Source: Vespula vulgaris (lineage: Eukaryota; Arthropoda; Insecta; Hymenoptera; Vespidae). Taken from it: a stretch of 64,000 nt of DNA. Positions within the stretch are counted from its first letter, which is position 1; each line of letters starts with the position of its first letter. Under the pieces are notes generated by a model, which was not told the origin of the DNA, did no database searches, and worked only from the letters and a program-made list of their open reading frames with translations. The translations under genes and the position numbers were made by a program. This document shows positions 12,449-23,935 of the stretch, one piece after another. The DNA is taken from assembly GCF_905475345.1 (NCBI RefSeq), contig NC_066606.1, positions 2,680,001 through 2,744,000 of the forward strand, written 5' to 3'.

Positions 12449-15400
12449 AGCTTGGAAATTTCGTTGTACCTTTAAAGGATTCGATATTTTACGAGGGAAT
12501 TATCGGCCGAACATATTATACCTCGTCGAATATCTATCCCTTGAGAATTCTGTATGTATGTATATATATACCTATGTATATAGAAAGATTCGAAGGAACG
12601 TGATTTGCTTCGAACAATCGGGACTAGTATCAAAAATGAAAAAAAAATAAGAAAAGAAAAAATGAAGAAGTGTGCGTGGGTATATTTTTTTTTGTTATTA
12701 ATAAAATATTGTATTCGGAGAAAACGTAGAAATTTTGTAGATCTACAAAACTGTTGTTGTAATTAGACGAAAATGGTAAATAGATTTTTATATACTACGT
12801 TTATATATATATATATATATTGTGTTATAAATTTTTATCTGGGAAATACTACGTTTCTAAGAAAAATTGTTCAAACAAAAATAAGTAAATAATCCGACTT
12901 CGACTTGGGAAGAACGTAAAATAATAGTTTATTTCTTCTTTCTTTTTTGATTTGTACTTAATGAAAAGTATGAAAGTCGTTTCAAGATCAACTTTGTTCC
13001 ACTTTTTTCGTTTCCTTTTTCTATTCTTCTTTTTTTTTCTATTTCTCTAATGAGAACACTTTCTTTTTTCATAATACCAAAATATTTAAGTAAAATATCT
13101 CGCAGTTTTTTGAAGGAAAAGCAAAAAAAAATTGTTTAAATTTCTTGAACAATATCTACAATATATATATAAACAGAGAGAGAGAGAGAGAGAGAGAAAA
13201 GAAGATGGAACGAAAAAGATAAAGAAAGAAAGAAAGAAAGAAATAGAAAAATAGAGATAATATTCGTATAGGAAAAAAGTTATGACAGTTCGTTCTCTAT
13301 GAGTTAAACCGCGAACTAGCAACCACGTTGGATAGGGTAAAATATCGTAGGGGTTGAAAGAGAGAGAACACGCGTTAACTCGACGGTTGCCGAGTTGAGT
13401 TCTTTCTTTTTACGAGGTATCGTCAGAGTAGTTACGTGGCTCGACTTTGTAACAAAAGGGGGTGAAAAAGGGAAAAAGAAGTATAGAGAGATATACGAGT
13501 AAAGGGTAGCTAGAGAAAAAGAGGACGTTAAAGAGGTCGAGATAACGGGCAAAGGCCAGGGTCGATCTTAAGAGATCTACTACTGACGGCTACTAGTATT
13601 GCTACAACTACTATTACTATCCTTTGAACGTTTCAAGATCTCTTTTCGACTCAAAAATTCGGAATCTTCGGAATTCCTTACGTACTATCGTCCTAGGCAT
13701 TTTATTGAGAAATGAAATGAAAAAAAAAAAGGAAAAAGAAAAAAAAATAAAGAAAAGAGGAAATGAGAAAGAAAAAAAAATTCACTTCTTCATCTATTTC
13801 ATTCTATTTTATTTTATTCTATTTTGTTTTATTTTATTTTATTGTATCGTTCTTTAATAACTCACTCAAAAACTCGACATTCTCGATATTCCGTATTACG
13901 TATTAAATTTTTTAAATAAGGTTTTTTTTTTTATTAAAATAAAAAGAGAGAGAGAGAGAAAAATTCACTTTTTTAAGGTTATCAATTTTTTTTTGTTTAT
14001 TTTTTGTTTCTGGACTTTATTTAATTCTTATCATCTCGTTTCTTTTTATCTCCCTTTTTTCTTTTCTGTTTTTTTTTTTTTTTTATTTAAATTTCAAATC
14101 GATCGTTTTTGTTCCATCTTTTTTATTGAAATGCAAATTGTACGCGTTTGCAGTCGTTATTTTTATTTTCAGATAAAACAAAAAAGTATGTATATAATAC
14201 ATATACATATATGTATGATACATAAAGAAAATGCCGAAAGACACGAAAGACAGTTAATCGATAAGGAATATCCGATAATAATTTTCATTCAACCAATAAA
14301 ACCGTGACGATCATCGTGATAAAACAAGTTAACCAATGGAAATACGATGAGAGTTTCTGAAAACACGAGAGAGAAACGATCTTGAATAACGAACGAGGAG
14401 GACCGAATTGGTTCGATTAAAATTCATTGAATAAGGAAAATTGAAGAGGATCTTCTATCGATCATGGTTTACTTCAAGTAAAGTTTAATCGAATCAATTT
14501 TGAGATAAGTGATAAATAATTATTGTGTAAACCGTGAACACAGAGTTTGGTTTTATCAATTATCAGATCGAGAATTAAGAGAAGAGAAAAGAAAGAAAAC
14601 AAGATAAAAGAAAACAAGATAAAAGAAAACAAAACGACACGAACGAGAAGAGAAAGAGGAAAATAAAACCAAACGAATAAAAAAGAAAAAGTCACGAAAA
14701 ATATCCTTTTCCGTTTTCTATCGTACAAATTGAAATTTATTTGCGTGAATGCGTCCACTCGTAGTATATAACCGTACACACACACACACATATATATATA
14801 TATATGTTTCTGTGTGTTTTTTTTAGGTATACGCACGATTACGAAAGAAAACGTGACAAACTGGACAATGAGAAAACGGGACAGTTAACCATATGTTTTA
14901 ACGAGCCTCGAGTATTAACATCCCTCTACGATCTACACCCATTTCACCCCTATCCTTTCACCTATTTGTTTCCTTTTACTCTTTATATATATATATATAT
15001 ATCTTTCTCTCTCTCTCTCTCTTTCTCTCTATCTTTTTTTTCTATCCCTTGCGCCCTATATCCCACATATCTCCTATACAACGTTTTTTTTTTCTTTTTT
15101 TTTTGGCCATCTAGTATACCACCCCTTAACCCCTCTCTAACCACCCTTTCACCACCCAGTCGCACACCAGAGATATGGAAAATTTCGTTTCCTCGCAGTT
15201 CACCCACAACGCTTTTCATTAAAACCAGTCCGTGAAATGAGAATTACTTTATTGACGTTAATTAGTTAGACCTTGTTCGTGCATTTGTGTGTATGAGTTT
15301 GTGTGTTTGTATATGTGTGTGTGTGTGTGTGTGTATATGTGTAGATGGATGGATGGGTATGTGCAAATAGTTATTAGACAATGGAAATGTGATAACTTTT

Positions 15401-15987
15401 TTTTCTTCTTTTCTTTTCTGTTTCATCTTTTTCTTTTATTTTTCTTTTCTTTTCTTTCTCTGTCTCTTTTTCTCTTTTCCTTTTTCCTTTTTTTTTTTTT
15501 TTTTTTTTAAAGCGAGAATAACGATCTTGACAAGATGAGAAAATCATTTGGTTATCATACGAACAAGTATTCTTGTCTTTTCTCTCTGTTTTTAGTTTAT
15601 ATATATATATATATTTTTTTTATTATTATTTTAGAATTTTTTAGAAAGTAGATTGAATTTTCTACGTGCAATAATTACGAGCATATATGTACGAACTTAT
15701 ATACGTGGGATGAATTATTAAAAGGACGATAATAAGTTGTAGCGTGAAATGAAAAACTGTGCGTACGAGAAAAGAAAAAGAAAAGAAGAAAGAAAGAAAA
15801 AAAGAGGGAGGAAGAAAGGAAACGAAGGAAGAAAGAAAAAGAACAAGAAAAAGAAAAAAAAGGCGAATTACTCGGTAATTACACGACGAAAATTACCTCA
15901 TTACGGTACTTACTTAACCGAGTATATTCCGTGTTTCATCTTACCTACAACCGTGAGTATGTTTTCCGTTTTGAAATAAAACCGAGT
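11801..15987. other. Non-coding stretch, purine/pyrimidine tracts
   Basis: (AGGAA)n at 12174-12206, (AG)n 12395-12450, TACTACGTTT duplicated around a TA tract at 12790-12855, (GA)n 13174-13198, complex DNA at 13290-13620, (ATTTT)n 13795-13845, a 16-base unit twice at 14590-14632 (AAAACAAGATAAAAG core), TA/TC at 14983-15028, (GT)n 15316-15333, and a long pyrimidine then purine tract. The complex part at 13290-13620 is the only candidate for constraint. Confidence 0.6.
12395..12450. repeat. (AG)n microsatellite, 56 bases, two interruptions
   Basis: AG repeat broken by AAAG at 12421 and near 12443. It follows about 100 bases of complex DNA (12245-12390, CCGTAAAGCGGCAC). Confidence 0.9.
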
Positions 15988-16139
15988 GAAAAAAGAAAAG
16001 GGAAAAAGAGGAAAAGAAAAGGAAAAAAGAGGAAAAGAAAGAAAAGGAAAGAAAAGAAAATCTCTGCGAACGTATATTCTTTTTTTTTTCTTTCTTTCTT
16101 TTCTTTTCTTTTTTCTTCTCTTTATTTTTTTTCTTTTTA
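15988..16139. repeat. Mirror purine then pyrimidine tracts, potential long hairpin
   Basis: A 73-base pure purine run (15988-16060, AAAAG/GGAAA units) is followed after 17 bases by a pyrimidine run (16078-16123, continuing to 16139 with one interruption). RNA from either strand could pair the two arms imperfectly over about 45-60 bases. Each arm alone is a homopurine-homopyrimidine block of the kind that can form triplex DNA. Another pyrimidine/purine pair lies at 15397-15508 and 15767-15862. Confidence 0.6.
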
Positions 16140-16779
16140 CCTTCGTCACGACACATCTCCAACAAGTTTCAGCTTTCGATCGATTGAAATATTATTTGGA
16201 CGTTATTGAATATTAATTATTATTTTTTCCTTTCTTTAATTGAATCGTAAAAATATAATTATGTACAGAGTGTTACAATCTGAATTGAAAAAAAAAAAAA
16301 GAATTATTAGCTTGAAAAGTCTCGAGAATGGGTATTTAAAATATATTAAAAATATTTATGAGAACTTTCGATTCACCCTTTATTATAGATATCGATATCG
16401 ATATTATTTATTGTCGTTCAAAGCTATATAATATATGTATATACATAGTACTATAACAAGAATGAATTTGTAGAAAATATTATTACTTTAAATATTACTA
16501 TAATACTTTTTAAAAATGAATACAAACGATAACATTTCCTCCTTATAATTTCGAAAGAGCAAGAGAGAGTTTTGTATTTGTTAACATTATAAAAATAAAT
16601 ATTCCCAATATAGATCGTAATAGACCAAATATATACTTTCAAGTATACAACATGATGGAGCATTTTCCCGGCAATATTTCAAGTACCAGTTTCAAGTACA
16701 GATGAAACGCGAGAGAACGATCGTCGATGGTAGGATGATGGTAAAAATGAATAAAAAAAAAAAAAGGACAGAAAAAGAA

Positions 16780-16822
<43 letters not shown>

Positions 16823-16855
16823 GAACAAGAAAAGAGAAAAAAGAGTAAAAGAAAA
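16140..16855. other. Non-coding A+T-rich stretch
   Basis: GATATCGATATCGATATTA alternation at 16387-16406, a CAGAGTGTTACAATC word at 16265 and interrupted (GA)n at 16780-16820. No gene seen. Confidence 0.6.
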
Positions 16856-17095
16856 ATGTCGGTAATTACAAAGCACGAGCAGAAAATTTGTGCTTACGAT
16901 GTTCCATCTGAGAGCATCGTTAAAAAATCTTTTGCTAACCAATTACAATTTGCGCGATACACAAGATATTATCTACGAAGTGTATTACGATGGAAGGGGA
17001 TGGGGTTCAGGGGTTGGCAAGATGGAGTAAAACTCTCATATGTACACGCTGATAATATCAATACCGTTCGTCTGGCTTATCGCCAAGTCGAATAA
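16856..17095 (+). other. Small open frame of 79 codons in complex sequence, coding status doubtful
   Basis: This is the best non-repetitive ATG-initiated frame in the window. The start context is AGAAAAATGTCG, a good insect Kozak, and the frame runs to TAA without passing through a microsatellite. The product would be basic and partly aromatic (MSVITKHEQKICAYDV..., then RYTRYYLRSVLRWKG) with no signal peptide, membrane segment or known motif. In A+T-rich DNA several frames of this size are expected by chance in 64 kb. The DNA also carries homeodomain-type cores (GGTAATTACA, CCAATTACAA), so a non-coding element is an equal alternative. No upstream promoter or splice signals support it. Confidence 0.12.
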
Positions 17096-17518
17096 CCAAG
17101 TAAAAGCAGTAGCAGCAGCAGCATCTACCTTAGGTCGATCTAATAAAAGGATTATCGTGTCTCTGAAATATTTCGCATTAATAACATCGTTCGGGATTTT
17201 GGTATAATTTCATTAATTTTTTGTCATTACTGAAACGCATTTCGTTTATTAATTTCGTAACTTTCATAATCGTTTTAAAGTAACATTGAGAATCGATGAT
17301 TGTTTATCATTGATCATTTTTAAAAACCGAATTACGATATTATTATTGATTAATGATATTAAAAATTATTTTACTGTATTAATTAATATAATATAATATT
17401 ATGTTAATAGTATTAACTATGTTTTATTGATAGTATTATTAATTAATAATAATATGTAAAAGAGTTTGATATGTATAATAATGATATAAAAGAAAAGAGT
17501 CTGATAATAGTTAAATAA

Positions 17519-17562
<44 letters not shown>

Positions 17563-17841
17563 TCGACAACACATATATTACATCTAACAATCCATTATAA
17601 AAATTTATTTATTTCTACCTTAGATCTACCGATTCCTACAGTTACTTTGACCCCTATAATAATAATAATAAAAATAACACTGACAATAACAAGTAATAAT
17701 AATAAAAATAACAACAATAATGATCGAATACGATGTGTCATATACAACTATTTGACGTCCCATAGAAAAACGTACATTTTCTTCGTTGTACGGTTGTAAT
17801 AATTCACGATAAACGTAGCCGTAACATTCCCGTTAAAAGGA

Positions 17842-17860
17842 CCAATGGCAGATCCAATGG
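17842..17860. promoter_or_regulatory. Tandem CCAATGG boxes, 12 bases apart
   Basis: CCAATGG appears at 17842-17848 and again at 17854-17860, so the two sites lie on the same face roughly one helical turn apart. CCAAT is the core bound by NF-Y. The boxes sit in a complex stretch (about 17745-17935) that ends at a 49-base (TA)n tract. No TATA box or initiator follows at promoter distance, so an isolated regulatory element or chance is as likely as a promoter. Confidence 0.2.
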
Positions 17861-17934
17861 GTGTCTTTCGCTTAGGCAACGTTCGTGTTAAAAAGTTATC
17901 TTGAAACGGCGTGACATCCGGAACGATAGCTTTC

Positions 17935-17937
<3 letters not shown>

Positions 17938-17986
<49 letters not shown>
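17938..17986. repeat. (TA)n microsatellite, 49 bases
   Basis: Pure TA repeat bounded by TTTCTTC on the left and CTTCTACTTTTTTTTC on the right. It lies between the CCAATGG pair and a second complex block. Confidence 0.95.
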
Positions 17987-17988
<2 letters not shown>

Positions 17989-19560
17989 TCTACTTTTTTT
18001 TCGTTTTTTTTTTCTTTTTCCCTATGGTTACTCGAAACCTTATCGTATTTTTACTGTCCCGCGTAAACCCTGGCGAACGTTCGTTGGAAACGTTGTAAAA
18101 AGTTTACGTCTTTCGGAAGTAAATTCGTCCTGGGTTGGTTGATGCGCAAGACATTTTACGCGATAAAAAAACATTTCGTATCCCCCAGACCGACACGATT
18201 TCTACTTTAAACACCTTCCTTCTATCTTTCGTTTTTTCTTTCCTTCTTTTTCTTTTTCTTTTGTTTTTTTTTGTTTCTTTTTCGATTTCTATTTTTTTTT
18301 TTTTCTTTCCATGTTTTGTTACAAGAGAAGAAATACGAGCAAGTGATTCGCGATGTTTGATTAAATATGTTATAAGGTATTAAACGAATCAAACAACTCT
18401 AAATCGTAAATATTTTTCAAGAAAAATATTACCATTGATATTATCGTCTATGAAAATAGAAAAGATACGGGAAAGAGTGGGGAAATTAATGGTTATAAAA
18501 AATCGTTTCTATAAAGTATACGAAACATCGTTTCAAATTAAAAATTGAACAGTAAATCATTTATTACAAAAAAAGAAAAAAAAATAGAAAAGTAATATAC
18601 AGGTATATACGTAATAATACGTAAATATTACAGGTGATAATGTTGATGGTGGTCTCACATTCGATATTAATTATTCTACATCTATACGAACGATATATTA
18701 AATATTTTTACGTATATAACTAAAAAAAAAAAAAAAAAAAAAAGAATGAAAGAAAGAAAGAAAGAAAGAAAAATTATAACAACGAATAAATAATTGTTCA
18801 ATTACATTAAACATTATTCCACTTAACGTTTACATAAATTTCAGAATTTGTTCTCAGAACGAAGATAAAATTTAAATTCTCGTTTCTACTTTCCACACTC
18901 TTCTTCCTTTCTTTCTACTTCTCTCTCTCTCTCGATCTTTTCATTGAGTACGTTAGAATTTCATTATTAAGACGTCTCACAGGAAAAATCCGGTAATTTT
19001 TTAAAGCTCCTTAAGATCGCGCATGAAAGTTACCTTACCTACTATGAAGTCGTCCAACTTTCAACGAATCTTCTTTTTTAACGAGCACAGACGTAAAAAA
19101 GTTTCTCTCTCCCCCTCTCTCTCTCTCTCTCTTTCTCTATTTTTCTATCTTCGTCTCATTCTATCTCTAAGTTTCTCTCACCCATGTGGCATTTTCTCGA
19201 AAAGTTTTCTTCTCATGTAAGTCGTTACGTGTCCTCGTTCTTTTTTTCTTTTTCCTTTTCTTTCCATCTCTCTATTTAATTCCAACAATTTCTCTCTCTT
19301 TCTTTCTTTCTCTCAAAAATCCTCACCCCATTCGAATCACCAAAAACTTATTATTATCGAGTTGAACTTCTTTACGTAATAATTTAATAGACCTCGTGAA
19401 TATATAATTACATTTATTATCCTTTAAAAATCACATTCTATTAAAATTAAAAATTCTATTCCATTTATTATTATATTTATTACAGTTATGATCATATCTA
19501 TTATTTTTTTTAAATATTGAAAGAAGAATAATCATTGACATTACATATAGTACCACTTAA

Positions 19561-19599
<39 letters not shown>

Positions 19600-19891
19600 T
19601 CATTCATTTTTTTCTTTTATTCTTCCTCTCTCTCTCCATCTTTCTATTTTATTCTTCATTCGAAAGTTTTTACTACTATCTTTCGAAAGTTGTAGAAAAA
19701 CCATATCGGGTTAGCGATGTTTATTTTTAGTGACTCTCATCGAAGTCTACTTGTGTACTGTCACAACCTTCGAAACTCTTCTGTGAAAATTCTTTGCTTG
19801 AGCTTGGCTCCGGTGAACTTTATGGTGCAATCACGTACTCGAAACACACAGAGCAAGAGAAGGAGGACTGACTTGAAAGGAAGAAATCCGA

Positions 19892-19931
<40 letters not shown>

Positions 19932-20447
19932 AGAGAAAGAGAAAGAAGAAAGAGAAAGAGAAAGAGAGAGAAGAAAACGAAAAGAAAGTTTTACTCTAAA
20001 AGGAGGATCACCGATTCAACGCGGGTCGTTAAAGTGTGAGGAAAGTGTTGCAAAATTTGCGACGTAGAATTCGATTATCTGAACTTCCCTTCGCGCGAGA
20101 CATACAGACGCAAATACAAGCACACACATACACATACATACAAAGAGAAAGAGAGATAGAGAGACAGGGATAGAAAGACTTCTTTCTTTGCACAAACAGA
20201 AGCCATTGGGATTACATGAAAGAACTCCGGGTTCGAGTTGGTATTGACCGTCCAAGTAGAGGAGACCAACGATCTAGTCAGACGTTGGTAAAGTTCCTAA
20301 GAAATGCTATTAGGCATAAAAAAAAAAAAAAGAAAAAAGAAAATGAAAGAAAGAGAAAGAGAAGAGAAGAAAAAAAGAACGTTTTCAACTAAATCATACT
20401 TCGTTTCATCTATTCAAAAACTCTCTTATATAATATACAAACTTTAT

Positions 20448-20474
20448 TCTCTCTCTCTCTCTCTCTCTTTATCT

Positions 20475-20518
<44 letters not shown>
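20448..20518. repeat. Compound (TC)n(TA)n microsatellite
   Basis: (TC)n at 20448-20468 passes through TTTATCTC into (TA)n at 20478-20518. The same TC-to-TA junction recurs at 14983-15028, 29646-29700 and 44840-44890. Confidence 0.95.
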
Positions 20519-20526
<8 letters not shown>

Positions 20527-20550
20527 TATATGTCGTATAATAATTTAAAT

Positions 20551-20685
20551 AATAATACGATAAACAATCGTGGCACATGTGGAAAGTAATCGGATCAACG
20601 CCAGTAGATTTTAGCCCGTTAATATAACATATAATAATAGGATAAACAATCATGCACTTTTGGAAATTAATCGAATAAAACCATA
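20551..20685. repeat. Tandem duplication, 82-base unit, two diverged copies
   Basis: AATAATACGATAAACAATCG (20551) and AATAATAGGATAAACAATCA (20633) begin two copies that continue with GGAAAGTAATCGGATCAA and GGAAATTAATCGAATAAA. Several substitutions separate the copies. The array directly follows a compound (TC)n(TA)n microsatellite. Confidence 0.75.
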
Positions 20686-20945
20686 CTCTCCTCTCGCACT
20701 ATCACTCCCACTCCCATAATAGAACGCTTTCCGGTTTCTATTTTCTAACGAAGTACGCGATGTGTAAAACTTGGAAAATCAATAGCACTTTAAATTATCA
20801 CAAAATGCATGGCTGTTACAACGTTCTAATGCAAATACGTAATAGTTTCGAAATAATATTTTCGTTCCTTTATCTCTTATGACACTTATCTAGGTATCCT
20901 ACTACATTCCATAAAATATATACTCTATATACATACATATATTTC

Positions 20946-20976
<31 letters not shown>

Positions 20977-21233
20977 AATTGTTTACATAGAATGTCTTGA
21001 TAAAGGACTAGCAGCACAAACTAGATATACACATACACACACAAACATATAGACTATAGAGAACTATGGAGAGAGTAGCTAAACCTAAATCGTCGGGTTA
21101 TTTGAAAATGTATGCGATGGAGGTTGGTTGGAAAGAGATGAGAACCAGAAGGAGAGGGGGATGAGAATATATGCTGGTATTGTGTTGGAAAGTCGTCTTT
21201 CCTTCTTGCACTCTTGTCAACCAAAATATTCTA

Positions 21234-21265
<32 letters not shown>

Positions 21266-21289
21266 TCTCTCTATTCGTTTCTCTCTTTC

Positions 21290-21520
21290 TTGCAGGTAGG
21301 AAAGCAGTCGGAGAGATCCTTGCGGTTTTCTCTCGGCATCAAGATCACGAGTCGAGAGATCACGACAGGCACTCTCTCTTTCTCTTTCTCTCTCTTCTCT
21401 TCTCTTCTCTCGTCCGTTAGATTCCACAAGGCGTTTCTCGTCCGTTAGATTTATCCGAGCACTGAATTTCAAGTCCATTTTACGGCACACGTCCGCCATC
21501 ATGGTATACCGTCAACTACG
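21290..21520 (-). other. Complex island; - strand frame with ATGATGGCGG start, doubtful
   Basis: On the - strand ATGATGGCGG (first base 21502) stands in the context ATACCATG and opens a 134-codon frame. It reads MMADVCRKMDLKFSARINL and then becomes Arg/Glu-rich where it crosses (GA)n tracts. The first 30 or so codons are complex sequence and could be a 5' coding exon, but no clear GTRAGT donor follows. The stretch also holds a 13-base direct repeat CGTCCGTTAGATT (21411 and 21439, period 28). On the + strand TTTCTTGCAG at 21286-21295 behind a long TC tract mimics a splice acceptor. Confidence 0.12.
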
Positions 21521-21734
21521 TTCTACTCCTCCTCTTATTCCTTCTCCTATTCCTCTTTCTCTTCCATGCATTGTCTTTTCTACTGACGAGATACCACCAC
21601 CATCTATTACCCTTTTTCTCCCTTAGGTAGTATGTACAGTAACAGTACTAGAGTTGCTACCCCTTAGTTCAGAAAATGTTACGCTGAATCGACGATGCCC
21701 CGGAGTTAGAACATTTTACACTTTCCACCAACCT

Positions 21735-21847
21735 TCTTTCTTTTCTTTTCTTTTCTTTTTCTTTTTCTTTCTTTCTTTCTTTCTTTCTTTTATTTTCTTG
21801 TATTTCCATTTTTTGTCTTTTTCTTTCTTTCTTTCTTTCTTTCTTCA
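21735..21847. repeat. (CTTTT)n/(CTTT)n pyrimidine tract
   Basis: Alternating penta- and tetranucleotide pyrimidine units over about 110 bases with one TATTTTCTTGTATTTCC break. One strand is almost all C/T. Confidence 0.9.
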
Positions 21848-22281
21848 TTTCTATATCTTTCTCATTTTGACGACGAGAAACGATTTTCGATTACTTCAAA
21901 CATCGAAATACATGATTATTTCTTCTCGTCGTGTTTCTTTTCTTCGCTTCTTCGATTTCTTTAGATAGACTTAAGTATTATTAACGTAGATCGTTCTTCG
22001 ATCGTTCGATCGTTTTATCTCGAACGAGTGTATGATGTAACGATCGTATGAAAGATTGAATGGATTATACAATTACATATGATTGTATTGGAATATAATT
22101 ATGTATAGGTAGATATCTATGTAAAAATATTTTTTATATAAATTATTATTATTGTTTCGTATATATGAAGTGATATATATATATATATATATTATAGGAA
22201 TAAATTATGACTTATATATTTAACGCGATTGCTTATTGTAATTTAATACACGGATAGAATGATCGATAATATGCGTATGAA

Positions 22282-22282
<1 letters not shown>

Positions 22283-22362
<80 letters not shown>

Positions 22363-22372
22363 TATTATTATT
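22283..22372. repeat. (ATT)n microsatellite, about 90 bases
   Basis: About 30 ATT units with a single interruption (ACT near the right end). Among the longest pure repeats in the window. Flanks are ordinary A+T-rich sequence. Confidence 0.95.
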
Positions 22373-23142
22373 TTCAACGTGTTCGGCGATACCTATGAAT
22401 ATTCTTTTACGTTGAATATATTAAATTAAAATTTACATTGTCACGGCTAAAATTAAAATGATTATAAGAAGAATACTAATAGGATTTATAATGATATATT
22501 CATTTTCGTTGATAAAATGGACACGTCGAGTTAACTAATCGAAAAACGATCTCGAGCAGTTAATCGGTAATCCTTTTAATTTTAATTTTTTATTACTCAA
22601 TTATTATCAAATATTATCATTTATATTACATTCTATTATACTCTATAGAAAATAGATTACATATTGTATAGGCCATAAAAATTTCTATTTAAATAATAAG
22701 TAACTCTGATAAGAGAAATTTGTTCGTGTACTGATTAAATATTATAAACACTCAATATTCTAAATTCTTTGCACGTTATTAATACACGCTTTACATTTCT
22801 TTATTCAGCTATCTGGAAAAATAAATCTTGAAAAGAAATATCATGAATTTTAACATAAACGATACTCGCTTTTAAATAAACTATTATCAAACGCTATCCA
22901 TGCTATTAAATTCACGATATATTCCACAATAAAAAAAAAAAAAAAAGAAAAAGAAGAAAAAGAAGAATTACTCGTATAAAAATTCACAGAGATCATTACC
23001 AGACTATTTTTCGTTAGATACTACTTAAATTCCCTATCTTGTAAGATTAATCTCGAAAAGCAACAAAATCGTTTAGAAAATATTTCAGAGGGTATGAGGT
23101 AAACGAGAGAAATAAAGAAACAGAGATAGACAGACAATAGAC

Positions 23143-23174
<32 letters not shown>

Positions 23175-23289
23175 TAAAAGTTCAAGAGAGTAAATGAAAG
23201 AAAGAGAGAGTGAGAGAGATACAAAGATTAAGAAAAAGAGAAAAAGAGTGAGAGAGAGAGAGAGTCGTTGAGAAGGTAGAAGAGGATGA

Positions 23290-23600
23290 GAATAGGTGTT
23301 ATCACTCGGCATCGTTACTCGACGTTTCCCAGGAGAAAGCTCTCAACGAAGGACTTTATTAAGCTCGAAAGGGCTGACTGGATCGTTCGCCACGCGATAA
23401 CGTGAGAACGTAGCATAAGGCATATCCAAGCGCATGATGTACGTTCCACGTACCGTACCGAGAACGGTAACTATAAATATTCTGAGTCTACACGTCCGCG
23501 GCACGCGGCGCCCGACACGCGAGCATACGCCGCCATCGTTGCGGCCGTTTCGTGACGTTCGATATTCGATGATCTTACGATGATATTGAAATAATAGAAA
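23290..23600. promoter_or_regulatory. CpG-dense complex island, possible promoter or conserved element
   Basis: About 300 bases of non-repetitive, comparatively GC-rich sequence lie between (GA)n tracts on the left and a 172-178 base direct duplication on the right. Many CpGs are present (ACGTCCGCGG, CGGCGCCCGACACG, GTTGCGGCCG). A + strand frame of 49 codons runs from ATG 23434 to the stop at 23581. On the - strand an ATGGCGGCG in good Kozak context (AACGATGG, ATG near 23535) opens a frame of only about 21 codons. Neither looks convincingly coding. The GCCGCCATC stretch carries a GCCAT core such as YY1/Pho proteins bind, but short cores are common by chance. Confidence 0.35.
23472..23510 (+). 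promoter_or_regulatory. Candidate TATA-type core promoter in a CpG-dense island
   Basis: TATAAATA lies at 23472-23479 and is followed at once by the most GC-rich stretch seen in the window (CCGCGGCACGCGGCGCCCG around 23495-23513). A start about 31 bases downstream of the first T would fall on the CA at 23502-23503, but there is no good insect initiator there, so support is partial. A TGACGT (CRE-like core) lies further downstream near 23553. A consensus-like 5' splice site, AAAAG followed by GTAAGG, sits at 23760/23761, so a non-coding first exon of about 257 bases can be drawn. The only ATGs inside it open very short frames, as expected of a 5' untranslated exon. Motifs are seen; transcription is inferred. 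Confidence 0.25.
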
Positions 23601-23623
23601 ACGAAGATGCCACCCTCCATTCT

Positions 23624-23935
23624 AATAGATTATAAATCGTCCGAATAAATGAATCAATTATACGTATATCCTCGATCGATCATCGATACACCGATTTTAT
23701 CTTCTAATTGTATTCGTTTTATATTTGGAAAGAAAAGAGAAAGATGAAATAAGATAAAAGGTAAGGTGTAAAAGTTAATGTAAGATTAAATCGTTCGAAG
23801 AAATAGATTATCGATTAGAAGTAAATCAATTGTACGTGTATCCTCGATCGATCATCGATACATCGATTTTATCTTCTAATTGTATTCGTTTTATATTTGG
23901 AAAAAAAAAGAAAGATAAAATAAGATAAAGGAAAA
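23624..23935. repeat. Tandem duplication, 172-178 base unit, two copies
   Basis: Both copies contain TCCTCGATCGATCATCGATA, then CGATTTTATCTTCTAATTG, TATTCGTTTTATATTTGG and a purine tail. AATCAATTATACGTATATCC (23652) pairs with AATCAATTGTACGTGTATCC (23824). Each copy carries a GATCGATCATCGAT near-palindrome. The first copy ends at AAAAGGTAAGG, a 5' splice-site match lacking in the second copy (AAAGGAAAAAC). Confidence 0.9.

Larger units (their letters stand above)
17096..20550. other. Non-coding stretch with two complex blocks
   Basis: (GCA)n at 17106-17123, A+T-rich degenerate TATTAAT sequence 17200-17520, (AAT)n 17528-17559, a complex block with the CCAATGG pair (17745-17935), (TA)n, and a second complex block 18020-18200 (GTAAACCCTGGCGAACGTTCG). 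Then (GAAA)n near 18745, TC 19104-19140, a complex block 19680-19890, (TA)n 19893-19928, GA 19930-19975 and a complex block 19990-20300 (GGATCACCGATTCAACGCGG). No supported gene. Confidence 0.6.
20686..23289. other. Non-coding stretch apart from the 21.3 kb island
   Basis: Ordinary A+T-rich DNA with (TA)n at 20954-20976, TC 21230-21265, pyrimidine tract 21735-21847, (ATCG)-type words 21990-22030, (TA)n 22173-22191, (ATT)n 22283-22372, and (GA)n blocks 23140-23175 and 23248-23264. The A+T-rich part 22373-22920 has no structure I can name. Confidence 0.6.

Noticed and set aside
20215..20250. GGGTTCGAGT resembling a tRNA T-loop
   Set aside because: The stem does not pair and there is no cloverleaf around it.
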